This document shows, piece after piece, positions 1-6,163 of a stretch of 6,694 nt of DNA. The notes beneath the pieces are model-generated. The model worked only from the letters and a program-made list of their open reading frames with translations, was not told the origin of the DNA and did not search any database. The number at the start of each line of letters is the position of its first letter. Positions within the stretch are counted from its first letter, which is position 1. The DNA is taken from contig JAPUIP010000762.1 in assembly GCA_027296925.1 (NCBI GenBank), forward strand, positions 1 to 6,694, in the 5' to 3' direction. Origin of the DNA: Candidatus Poribacteria bacterium. Lineage in GTDB: Bacteria > Poribacteria > WGA-4E > PCPOR2b. The translations under genes were made by a program, and so were the position numbers.

Positions 1-756
1 ATGAGTACACATCCCATCTTCCCTCGCTCGCGAATCAGATCTCTTCGTTTCATGCAACTTCCAATTCAGCAACTCTTCGGACGCAAGGAATGCTTCCGCT
101 GGTGAGTTCGCTGTAAATAGTTGTCGTTCATTTTCTTCGTCCCAGCTATCGAAGTAATCAACGTGTCTCCCAACATAAGGTGGGTCGCAATATACGAAAT
201 CTTGTTCAGAAATGCCACTCAGTGTTTCTCCGAAGTCTTGACATACAAATGACCAGTTAGAATTCCTCGAAATCACGTAAATATAGTTAACCTGATTGAC
301 TATTTTTGTGATATATGCCTTGGAGAATCTCTGTGGCTTATGGCCAAACGGCACGTTGAAGCCTCCCTTACTGTTAAACCGAATAACGCCATTGAAGCAG
401 GATCGGTTCAGAAAAAGAAAATCTAAGGGGTTATGATTTTCGTTGAATCTGTTTCGCACTTCATAATAGTAATCTTGACCACGGCCAAATAGAATTTCGC
501 CTTCACGTTCGAGGAAACTTCTCACCTTGAGACCATCAATCAACCCACCGGCGATTGCCCTATAAAAGTTGATCAAATGTGGATTGCTATCGGCAAATAT
601 CGCATCGCGTGGCATTATGTTGAAACCAACAACGCCCGAGCCCATGAAGGGTTCAATCCATGTCCCTTCAAAAGACCAGTCCACAGTTCTCTTTATCAAA
701 GGTACAAGCTTGCTCTTTATCCCCTGACACTTGATCGGTGGAATCATAACTCTCAT
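1..756 (-). CDS. D12-class (Dam-like) N6-adenine DNA methyltransferase of an EcoRV-type R-M system, 3' end beyond window
   Basis: This gene has 252 codons in the window and no stop before base 1, so its C-terminus lies outside. It should transfer a methyl group from S-adenosylmethionine to adenine N6 and protect the host from the endonuclease encoded just upstream. Visible motifs are an N-terminal IPPIKCQGIKSKL segment (motif X-like, residues 5-17), the SAM-binding EPFMGSGVVGFN (35-46), ADSNPHLINFY (motif II-like, 63-73) and the catalytic DPPY (211-214) followed by VGRHVDYF, which I recall as typical of M.EcoRV relatives. ATG 756 overlaps the endonuclease stop as TGATG, and a GGGAG ribosome site lies about 6 nt upstream, so translation is probably coupled. 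The segment after DPPY (residues about 232-252) does not resemble the STW-containing stretch I expect in this family, which may mean divergence or damage. Specificity GATATC is inferred from the partner enzyme. Confidence 0.92.
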   Translation of the reverse strand, partial: MRVMIPPIKCQGIKSKLVPLIKRTVDWSFEGTWIEPFMGSGVVGFNIMPRDAIFADSNPHLINFYRAIAGGLIDGLKVRSFLEREGEILFGRGQDYYYEVRNRFNENHNPLDFLFLNRSCFNGVIRFNSKGGFNVPFGHKPQRFSKAYITKIVNQVNYIYVISRNSNWSFVCQDFGETLSGISEQDFVYCDPPYVGRHVDYFDSWDEENERQLFTANSPAEAFLASEELLNWKLHETKRSDSRAREDGMCTH

Positions 757-1616
757 CAAAGACTCCCGTTCCTAACACGGGTTTTTCTCGCTTTGGGTAC
801 AATCAGCCGAACATCTCCGCCCTTGTATGCAACAAAATCCCTCAAATTCGTAATCTTCTTCGTCTGACTCTTACTATCATTGACCGTAATCTTGCCATAA
901 TTCATCCAGTAATCGTCGAACCATTTCTCACCCAAGCGCGAGAACATGCCATGCCCTGAAAGTATATCAGAGATCTTGTTGATACTTCCAATATTGGCGG
1001 TATTCCCACTGCCGCTTTTGTCGCTTGCGATCTTCGACTTCTCTGCCACGAAGAATCGAAAGTCCTTTATGACTGAAGCAATCGAATGGAGTTCCTCAAG
1101 TCGATAAGTGCGAGTTTCATCTAATTCTCTGTCCGTATGTCTGCTGTAGATAATGCCCAGGCAGAAATGTCCCCAGTATTGACCATAAGGGAATTGGACA
1201 TTCTTTGAACTACTTCTGTTTACAAAGTATTCTCCGTGGGAACCTAACGTGAATCCATTGCAGAACTCCGGATTGTCTAGTAAGCGGTATGTGGTCTTGC
1301 AATCAATGGCGAATTTGATCCTTTCGTCATCAGCATGCACAAGAGAAATGTCGGGATAATAATTCTGATGTTCAGCCAGAACAAGTCGGTATCCAGTTTC
1401 TTCCGCAAAGTTGAGAATGCGTGGAAAGAGATGTATCTCAAGAATCTTCGATATTATCTTCGTATCAGAAGAAATCGTGTAGATATTCCGACAGACATCA
1501 ATGAATCCTTTGATACTCCACTGACCATCCTCCGTGCTAACATGGTCGGCAAGTGACGAGACGAATTGGGAAAGTGCGTGAAAAAACTGCTGTTTGAGTT
1601 GAGAATCTCGGTTCAT
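756..1616 (-). CDS. EcoRV-like type II restriction endonuclease (predicted GATATC)
   Basis: This 286-residue protein is recognisably related to R.EcoRV (245 residues). It should be a homodimeric, Mg2+-dependent enzyme that cuts unmethylated double-stranded GATATC. The PD-(D/E)xK active site is intact: YPDISL gives D89, FAIDCKTTY gives D105 and K107 (R.EcoRV D74, D90 and K92), and E60 matches EcoRV E45. The base-contacting recognition loop GSGNTANIGSI (202-212) matches EcoRV GSGNTTNIGSI except for one T-to-A change. The minor-groove Q-loop region HQNYYPD (83-89) is also kept. The extra length is mostly an N-terminal extension of about 15 residues and a basic C-terminal tail (KARKTRVR). ATG 1616 has AAGGA about 7-8 nt upstream. 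The gene starts 28 nt after the HAD gene stop, and its own TGA overlaps the methyltransferase ATG. No controller (C) gene is visible nearby. The family match is my recall of EcoRV residues, not a database search. Confidence 0.93.
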   Translation of the reverse strand: MNRDSQLKQQFFHALSQFVSSLADHVSTEDGQWSIKGFIDVCRNIYTISSDTKIISKILEIHLFPRILNFAEETGYRLVLAEHQNYYPDISLVHADDERIKFAIDCKTTYRLLDNPEFCNGFTLGSHGEYFVNRSSSKNVQFPYGQYWGHFCLGIIYSRHTDRELDETRTYRLEELHSIASVIKDFRFFVAEKSKIASDKSGSGNTANIGSINKISDILSGHGMFSRLGEKWFDDYWMNYGKITVNDSKSQTKKITNLRDFVAYKGGDVRLIVPKARKTRVRNGSL

Positions 1617-1644
1617 GCACAGTTCCTTTTCGCCCTAACAAGTG

Positions 1645-2523
1645 CTACGCTTTATTGCTTCCCAATACGAATTTCTCCAAAGCCGCTGCAACGCCATCCG
1701 CATCGTTTGAGGCTGTCACGTAGAATCCCATCCCTTTGAGCGCTTCGTCTGCATTCTCCATGACAACGCCCAGCCCCGCAAATTGTAACATATCCAGATC
1801 GTTATAGTTATCCCCGATGGCGAAAATCTCCGAGCGATCTATCCCCATCTCCTCAGCAAGGTACCGCAACGGTTGATGCTTTCCCACTTTCGCGCTAGAC
1901 AGACCAATGAAAGCGCGTTGGCCATTATTGATCTTCACGAGGATCGGTTTGACCTGTCCATTTAGATGTGCCTGAAACGTATCGGTGATTTCATGAACCG
2001 TATCCGCCGGGACGACGCAGATGACCTCAATCACGTCAGCGGGCAGATCCGCCGTGAGGTCATCGACCCATTCTAAGCATCCCTGATTTGCCTGCAGATA
2101 ACCGCGTTGCCATTCATCAATCCGATCGCCGTAGTCCTCAACCCGTATGTTTGCCCGGTCCTGTGTTCCCTCAAAAACAATCGGGCAGAGACCGAGCCCT
2201 TTGGCAACCTCCACCACATGCTGCGCAATGGATCGAGGCAGCAATTGGTGGTAGATGACTTCGCCGTTGAGCCGCTTGAGGATGGCGCCGTTGTGGACGG
2301 CGAGCAGGAGTTCAGGAAGTTCAAGGGGTAAGACTCTCGGCTTTGCCGTGAAGAAACGCCGCCCCGTTGCAACAACAATCGTCGCCCCCATTTGCGTGGC
2401 ACGATGTACAGTTTCTTTTGTGCGTTCGGTAATCTTTCCGTGAGAGTTAGTGAGTGTGCCGTCGATGTCGATGGCGACTAGTTTGTATTTCGTCATATCG
2501 ATTTGCGGGAATGTTCCTTTCAT
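1645..2523 (-). CDS. Cof-type HAD-superfamily (class IIB) hydrolase
   Basis: This is a complete 292-residue phosphatase of the Cof/YbjI type, soluble and without signal or membrane segments. All four HAD motifs are visible: DIDGTLT near the N-terminus (D19 is the nucleophile and D21 the acid/base), VVATGRR (motif II, about 50-56), the motif III lysine in SSAKVGKHQPL (about 209-219), and GDNYNDLDM (motif IV, about 237-245, Mg2+-binding acids). The roughly 110 residues between motifs II and III form the C2B cap. Such enzymes dephosphorylate sugar phosphates, nucleotides or cofactors such as FMN or pyridoxal phosphate, and the substrate cannot be read from sequence. I chose ATG 2523, which overlaps the stop of the upstream remnant as TGATG. 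An in-frame TTG (2526) and a later ATG (2496) are alternatives. The best ribosome site, GAGGAA, is rather far away (about 11-14 nt), consistent with translational coupling to the former upstream gene. Confidence 0.9.
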   Translation of the reverse strand: MKGTFPQIDMTKYKLVAIDIDGTLTNSHGKITERTKETVHRATQMGATIVVATGRRFFTAKPRVLPLELPELLLAVHNGAILKRLNGEVIYHQLLPRSIAQHVVEVAKGLGLCPIVFEGTQDRANIRVEDYGDRIDEWQRGYLQANQGCLEWVDDLTADLPADVIEVICVVPADTVHEITDTFQAHLNGQVKPILVKINNGQRAFIGLSSAKVGKHQPLRYLAEEMGIDRSEIFAIGDNYNDLDMLQFAGLGVVMENADEALKGMGFYVTASNDADGVAAALEKFVLGSNKA

Positions 2524-2898
2524 CAAGTTTGGCTATCTTCCTCTTTGGCGCGTTTACCCCCCTCGATGGCGAGGAGAAATGCCTGTCCCTCCGCCGTCAT
2601 TTCCGCCTCATCAGGAGGTTTTTGTTCGCGTTTCTGTTTCAACACCGGATAAGCATCAACGACAGGCGCCGCGTCTAACGCTGTCAGCGAAGGAGTACGG
2701 GACTCAGCCGCCGCAATCGCCGGTGCTAGTTTTTCGAGTTTCCGCTTCATGTGTGTCGCGTTCCTTAAATTCCGGCATGATACGAGACGCGAATAACTCA
2801 AGGGACTCGCAAATATCCTCGTGACGGTTTCGACCGGCTTGCTGGATAAAGACCACCTGATCCACGCCCATCTCCTCGTACCTCAGCAGGTGCTCGCG
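2523..2898 (-). pseudogene. 3' remnant of a luciferase-like (LLM) flavin-dependent oxidoreductase gene
   Basis: Reading from about 2898, one frame encodes REHLLRYEEMGVDQVVF, then QAGRNRHEDICESLELF and MPEFKERD. This strongly recalls the C-terminal helices of bacterial luciferase-like monooxygenase family proteins. At the run of five A's (2730-2734) the frame must shift by one base. With one A fewer, the text continues smoothly as ETRKLAPAIAAAESR and stays open to the TGA at 2525-2523. The last 75 codons could also be translated alone from ATG 2750, which has AAGGAA about 10 nt upstream, but I read that as chance within decayed DNA. The flavin-binding N-terminal two thirds are missing. The upstream edge abuts the hicA stump, so the fragment was probably cut by a deletion or recombination. 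The end overlaps the HAD start by TGATG, suggesting that an LLM-HAD operon once existed. Confidence 0.72.
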
Positions 2899-2951
2899 GC
2901 AATCACTTCACGGGCTGTCAGGCTGCGAAGACGACTATAATCAATAGGCAT
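2883..2951 (-). pseudogene. hicA: Truncated hicA toxin gene (N-terminal stump)
   Basis: A 22-codon frame starts at ATG 2951 and contains YSRLRSLTAREVIAA. This closely resembles the first helix of HicA mRNA-interferase toxins of the kind I recall beginning with LRSLTARxLIxAL. A normal HicA has roughly 60-85 residues and carries the catalytic histidine in a GSHH motif. Neither that motif nor the double-stranded-RNA-binding fold is present here. Similarity ends at about codon 19 (base 2895), where the DNA becomes luciferase-like oxidoreductase sequence, and a TGA follows at 2885-2883. Its position downstream of hicB on the same strand is the expected antitoxin-toxin order for many HicBA pairs. 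The stump cannot be an active toxin. The match is short, so confidence rests on motif plus position. Confidence 0.68.
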
Positions 2952-2955
2952 ATAA

Positions 2956-3102
2956 CTAAGTAATTTTCAGGATTAAAGTCAACATTTTCCAAATGGGTGA
3001 GTGGTGAGTCAGTGAGGGGTCGTCAACTCACCACTCTACCACTCACCACTGAACGACTCACCAGACACCAAAATATATAGTTTATTTTTGAAAATTACTT
3101 AG
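2956..3102. mobile_element. 147-bp MITE-like element with perfect 14-bp terminal inverted repeats
   Basis: CTAAGTAATTTTCA at 2956-2969 is the exact reverse complement of TGAAAATTACTTAG at 3089-3102. The ends are AT-rich, and the centre is built from GAGTGGTGAGT-type words on both strands. There is no open reading frame of note, so if mobile it would depend on a transposase encoded elsewhere. No clear target-site duplication is visible (flanks ATATAA and ACAGTG). It separates hicB from the hicA stump, and its right terminal repeat contains the hicB stop codon. A structured intergenic repeat that never transposed is the alternative. Confidence 0.6.
2999..3036. repeat. Internal inverted repeat inside the MITE-like element
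   Basis: GAGTGGTGAGT (2999-3009) and ACTCACCACTC (3026-3036) are exact inverted copies with a 16-base loop. Further ACTCACC words follow on the right side up to about 3062, so several alternative foldings are possible. No T run follows on either strand, so it does not look like an intrinsic terminator. Confidence 0.6.
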
Positions 3103-3344
3103 ACAGTGACAGCGACACGAGATTCCGGAAAGACCACCACCTCCTCCTGTAGGCTTTCAGGTATTGGCACGCCGTCCTCGATAAGCTCCTCAACCACCAT
3201 TTCAACGACTTCATGGATATGCTTCAGTGCCTCTTCTTTTGTCCGTCCCCACGTCGCTGCCCCATACTTCTCAAGTTTCGGACAATACGCATGCCAGCGG
3301 TCATCATCTGACTCGACCATGACTTTGAACGCATAGGTTTTCAT
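3099..3344 (-). CDS. hicB: HicB-like antitoxin (UPF0150 family)
   Basis: This 81-residue protein begins MKTYAFKVMVESDDDRWHA and contains YCPKLEKYGAATWGRTKEEALKHI. That is the beta-hairpin-plus-helix pattern of the partial RNase H-like fold of HicB antitoxins (typically an AxxPxLxGxxxxGxTxEEALxxA-like layout). It ends with a short acidic and valine-rich tail and has no C-terminal helix-turn-helix or ribbon-helix-helix domain, as in the short HicB-like subfamily. I chose ATG 3344 because GAGGAG lies 6 nt upstream; an upstream in-frame extension to 3389 lacks support. HicB normally binds and neutralises the HicA RNA-cleaving toxin and represses its own operon. Here the partner gene survives only as a stump downstream, so the antitoxin appears orphaned. 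Its TAA stop (3101-3099) lies inside the terminal repeat of the adjacent element. Confidence 0.85.
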   Translation of the reverse strand: MKTYAFKVMVESDDDRWHAYCPKLEKYGAATWGRTKEEALKHIHEVVEMVVEELIEDGVPIPESLQEEVVVFPESRVAVTV

Positions 3345-3392
3345 GTGTTTCTCCTCGGGAAAGGAATTCAATTTCCCACATATCTCCACGAT

Positions 3393-4427
3393 TTAGCTTC
3401 GTGTCTGTTGAACCCACGTATAAATCTGCCGCAGCGTTGGTTCCGACTTCTCCCACACCGCCCTTTTGATCGGTGAGTGGATCTTGATGTAGCTGCAGAA
3501 ATCGGATCGCTTCGCCCCGAACGCCTCCTTAAAGAAAACCAATCCTTCATTGTCGGGCGGCGATGCCCCCAAATCTACCCACTCATAGCCGGATTCGCAT
3601 GCCCCTTTGATTGCATGATGGTAAAGCGCGTCATTCGGGCAATACTCCCAGAATTCTGGGACGGAAGCATTCACCCACACGGTTACAGTCCGATTGAAAT
3701 GGAGGCAGAGGAGTCCGGCGATGATTAGCCCGCTATGCTTCGCAATGGCGAGTTTCGCGATGTCACTCCGGAAAAGGGATTTGAGCAGCGGCAGCGGCTT
3801 AGGCGTTCCGCCCAACCGCTTTTGCGTCGCGAGATAGATCTCGTAAAAAGACTCGAGATCTCCAACACGATCCGTATCGTAGATCGTCACGCCAGTTTTC
3901 GTCGCTTTCCGGACAGCCGTACGGACAGCCCCTCGGTAAGCCGCCCAGACCACATCATAATCCGGCTGCGTTTTCAGCAGATGGGTAAAAAGATCTTCAT
4001 ATTTTTGATACCCCAATTCATTTAGCCGCTGCCCGTAGGCCGCCGTCTGACTGGGCGAAAGAGTAAAAACCGTTTCGCATAAACCTTGCTCACTGACCAA
4101 TTCATCCAGGTGAGTGTCAACCGTTTGGAACAGCAGATCGAGATCTACCGATGCTTCCGCAACCAATTGAACCCCGCCGAATAGGTTCCAGGGCATCGAG
4201 TGTAACATCTTTATCCCACGGATCGGCTGAAACACGAAAGCAGGCAATCCACCAACAATCTTGCCGTTGTCCTTAATCCAAAAATAGGCAGGCGTTAATT
4301 GCTTAAACGCATCTGCCAAAGCATGGCACCATGCAATCGAGTGAAAGGGAAGGCTATTTGGGCAGCCCGTGAGAATTTCTTCCCACAAGTCTGAGTCTTC
4401 GTAAGCTAGTGGTTCAAGTGTATACAT
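3393..4427 (-). CDS. FemAB/BioF2-like GNAT-fold acyltransferase
   Basis: This 344-residue cytoplasmic protein has the two-lobed FemAB/GNAT pattern. The N-terminal lobe includes FHSIAWCHALADAF and WIKDNGKIVGGLPAFVF. The C-terminal lobe includes RTAVRKATKTGVTI, GLIIAGLLCLHFNRTVTVWV and the family-typical WVDLGASPPDNEGLVFFKEAFG (about residues 291-312). Relatives transfer amino acids or acyl groups, for example in peptidoglycan cross-bridge building or in exopolysaccharide and surface-polymer clusters; the substrate cannot be told here. I chose ATG 4427 because family similarity begins there, although no good ribosome site precedes it. The frame stays open further upstream to TTG 4526, which overlaps the TPR gene stop. 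The gene ends with TAA at 3395-3393, and hicB starts 48 nt later on the same strand. Confidence 0.82.
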   Translation of the reverse strand: MYTLEPLAYEDSDLWEEILTGCPNSLPFHSIAWCHALADAFKQLTPAYFWIKDNGKIVGGLPAFVFQPIRGIKMLHSMPWNLFGGVQLVAEASVDLDLLFQTVDTHLDELVSEQGLCETVFTLSPSQTAAYGQRLNELGYQKYEDLFTHLLKTQPDYDVVWAAYRGAVRTAVRKATKTGVTIYDTDRVGDLESFYEIYLATQKRLGGTPKPLPLLKSLFRSDIAKLAIAKHSGLIIAGLLCLHFNRTVTVWVNASVPEFWEYCPNDALYHHAIKGACESGYEWVDLGASPPDNEGLVFFKEAFGAKRSDFCSYIKIHSPIKRAVWEKSEPTLRQIYTWVQQTRS

Positions 4428-4458
4428 CGTTCTAGCAGCATCAACAGCATACTTGACT

Positions 4459-4485
4459 ATTATCGGAACATCAACAGTTTGTCCA
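4459..4485 (-). promoter_or_regulatory. Possible weak promoter before the acyltransferase gene
   Basis: TGGACA (4485-4480) and GATAAT (4464-4459) each match the sigma-70 consensus in five of six positions, but the 15-nt spacing is short. It lies in the 95-nt gap between the TPR gene stop and ATG 4427. Low confidence, because AT-rich gaps often contain such matches. Confidence 0.22.
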
Positions 4486-4522
4486 ATGCAATCTGATTTC
4501 GTGCGAATTGGCGATCCGGCGA

Positions 4523-5386
4523 TCAAGGGGTCAGTTCGTGTTGCCTTGCTTTAACTTCCGCTTTCAGGTGTTCAAATTTTTCCACACCGACTTCAGCTTT
4601 GAGCCGCTCCATATCTTCCTCGACCCACGCCACAATATGTGGGTCTTGGAGGGCAACGCCAATTGTCTTTAAGGCGTTAAAGCAAGCAAGCGCAATGTCG
4701 TTGCGATCCAGTTGACGGTAGGTGAGACCCAGTTTGCCCAGCCAAAGCCCTTCGCTCCGCCGATCTCCGATTTTACGACTCAGCAGCAACGCTTGATGAT
4801 AGTAGTAAGCAGCGGCTTCGTCATCCCCCAGGTGACTGTGAGTGGCGCCCAAATTCCCTAGCCATGCCCCTTCTGTCCCTCGATCTCCGATGGCTCGACT
4901 GATAGATAAAGCGCGTTCAAAGTAATCGATGGCGGTCTGCCAATCGCCGCGCTTGCCATAAACGCCACCAAGATTCCCGAGATGTTTTGCTTCACTGCTG
5001 GGCTCTGCCATGTCTCTGCTGATTTCAAGCGCGGCTTCGTGACGACGAATGGAAGATTCGAGGTCGCCTTGATTTTCGTGGGTCACACCGAGATTCCCCA
5101 GCAACACCGCTTCGCCCCGGCGATCGCCAATCTCTTTGCTAATCGCCAGCGCTTTTTCGTAATAATCGGTGGCAGTTTCATAGTTGCTGAGGTCGTTGTA
5201 AATGGTTCCAAGATTTCCCAACGCGGTAAATTCTAAGTGTTTTTCACCACGCTCTTGGGCGAGCGATAGGGCATGATCGAAACTGTTGATGGCGTGGCTG
5301 ATCTGCGAAGTCTGCCAGAACGAAACGCCAATCGTATGATGGACGCGCGTCGCATACTGCCAGGTATCGTCTGCATCAAGCTCCAA
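4523..5386 (-). CDS. TPR-repeat protein, 3' part of a frameshifted gene
   Basis: This frame encodes six consecutive 40-residue tetratricopeptide repeats of the kinesin-light-chain/TPR_12 style. Each unit carries LGNLGxxYxxxGDxxxAxxYYExALxISxxIGDRRGE-like spacing (for example LGNLGTIYNDLSNYETATDY, and AIGDRGTEGAWLGNLGATH). The repeats form a superhelical protein-interaction surface. The frame is open upstream of the TTG at 5386: it reads HHDQAIPLLTKALELDADD from 5422, another half TPR that continues the sequence of the preceding frame. The true protein therefore almost certainly starts at ATG 6117, with a one-base shift joining the two frames, giving 531 residues. The C-terminus is charged (MERLKAEVGVEKFEHLKAEVKARQHE) and probably a capping helix. 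It stops with TGA at 4525-4523. Confidence 0.85.
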   Translation of the reverse strand: MELDADDTWQYATRVHHTIGVSFWQTSQISHAINSFDHALSLAQERGEKHLEFTALGNLGTIYNDLSNYETATDYYEKALAISKEIGDRRGEAVLLGNLGVTHENQGDLESSIRRHEAALEISRDMAEPSSEAKHLGNLGGVYGKRGDWQTAIDYFERALSISRAIGDRGTEGAWLGNLGATHSHLGDDEAAAYYYHQALLLSRKIGDRRSEGLWLGKLGLTYRQLDRNDIALACFNALKTIGVALQDPHIVAWVEEDMERLKAEVGVEKFEHLKAEVKARQHELTP

Positions 5387-6117
5387 TGCCTTCGTGAGCA
5401 GCGGGATGGCTTGATCATGATGCCCAACCGTTTGAAAGTTTCGCCTAAACGATATGCCCAGTTGCGGTGTAGCCGTCTTGATTCCGCCGGCGGGTCATCT
5501 GTCAAGTTCGGCATCTGCGCGCGTAGATGCTTCAACAATCGAATCTCTTCGATTTTCGCTTCGGTGAGCGACATTGACCGAGACGCTTGCCCACGTTCAC
5601 TCTGTGGGGAAGACAATTCGCTTTCGCCTGTAAACTCATAGGCCTTGCCTTCCCATATCGAGAATTCTCGCTCAAGCTTCCTGAGCGCGGCACATGGCAG
5701 CCAGAGCACGGTGGGATAAGGTAGGTGCTGTTGATATTGATTTCGTTCAACGTTGAGTTGCTGCGCGACCACCGGGGGGTCATCATGGTCCAGCATAATC
5801 GACCATTCCAGCCCAACCACCATCAACGCGAGATTGGAAGGGGCTTCCTCTGGGTAGCGCGCTTTCACCGCATCCTGAAGGTACACTCGTAGATTCTCAA
5901 TCTGCTTTAAGGTCAGATCGATGACGATCGTCTTTTTGCCATGGACGGCGGATTGCTTTTCGATCCAGCGGAGATAAGCCTTCTGCACGGCCGGCACATC
6001 ACATTTCGCGGCCTGAAGCCAGAACGCATTCGTGCGCTCCAGCATCCGCAGCAGCCGTATCAACTCGTGTTCATCTGCTGCCGAAATCCCAGAAACAGTT
6101 TCGACTGGGCTTTTCAT
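5233..6117 (-). CDS. N-terminal part of the frameshifted TPR protein (NTPase-like/STAND-associated domain)
   Basis: From ATG 6117 (AAAGGAAG about 10 nt upstream) the meaningful frame runs about 232 residues to GETFKRLG at 5422. Beyond that this frame is out-of-register, arginine- and serine-rich text to 5233, whereas the -1 frame continues as a TPR. Residues about 16-163 contain LIRLLRMLERTNAFWLQAAKC, TIVIDLTLKQIENLRVYL, LALMVVGLEWSIM, QQLNVERNQYQQHLP and TVLWLPCAALRKL, ending SIWEGKAYEF. This order (helix, beta-strand VIDL, GLE, LN..R.., WLP, then W...FEF) is the pattern I recall from a domain placed before TPRs in many cyanobacterial and related proteins. It looks like a P-loop-type NTPase core without a Walker A motif. 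Function is unknown; a scaffold or signalling role is inference. A sigma-70-like promoter lies just upstream. Confidence 0.75.
   Translation of the reverse strand: MKSPVETVSGISAADEHELIRLLRMLERTNAFWLQAAKCDVPAVQKAYLRWIEKQSAVHGKKTIVIDLTLKQIENLRVYLQDAVKARYPEEAPSNLALMVVGLEWSIMLDHDDPPVVAQQLNVERNQYQQHLPYPTVLWLPCAALRKLEREFSIWEGKAYEFTGESELSSPQSERGQASRSMSLTEAKIEEIRLLKHLRAQMPNLTDDPPAESRRLHRNWAYRLGETFKRLGIMIKPSRCSRRHWSLMQTIPGSMRRASIIRLAFRSGRLRRSATPSTVSIMPYRSPKSVVKNT
5420..5428 (-). other. Frameshift site joining the two halves of the TPR gene
   Basis: On the minus strand CGG TTG GGC ATC ATG continues the first frame. Rereading one base back gives CGG TTG GGC CAT CAT GAT CAA GCC, which leads into DQAIPLLTKALEL of a TPR. 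A missing base at the three-G run (5425-5423) explains the break. No canonical X XXY YYZ slippery heptamer is present, so I favour a mutation or sequencing indel over programmed -1 frameshifting. Confidence 0.72.
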
Positions 6118-6119
6118 CG

Positions 6120-6125
6120 GATATC
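6120..6125. other. GATATC site between ribosome binding site and start codon of the TPR gene
   Basis: This is the only GATATC I find in the window, and it is the sequence predicted to be recognised by the R-M system encoded at 1-1616. It sits between AAAGGAAG and ATG 6117, about 40 nt downstream of the predicted -10 box. Confidence 0.8.
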
Positions 6126-6163
6126 GCTTCCTTTTGTAGCATCCTCTGAAATGGGTATGACTC

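Noticed and set aside
577..867. Plus-strand frame of 96 codons opposite the R/M junction
   Set aside because: It lies antisense to two strongly supported genes, has no ribosome site and shows no protein-like motif.
2450..2824. Plus-strand frame of 124 codons
   Set aside because: It is antisense to the HAD start and the LLM remnant, and the translation has no recognisable pattern.
2999..3062. CRISPR-like or terminator interpretation of the GTGAGTGGTGAGT words
   Set aside because: There is no regular repeat-spacer spacing and no T run after the stem; they are better seen as the interior of the inverted-repeat element.
3106..3336. Plus-strand serine/threonine-rich frame opposite hicB
   Set aside because: Its composition is the complement of hicB, and no independent evidence supports it.
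4428..4526. Extension of the acyltransferase to a TTG overlapping the TPR stop
   Set aside because: The extra 33 residues do not look like the family, and the gap contains a possible promoter. ATG 4427 fits better.
5420..5428. Programmed -1 ribosomal frameshift in the TPR gene
   Set aside because: No slippery heptamer or clear downstream stimulator is seen, and a lost G in a G run is simpler.
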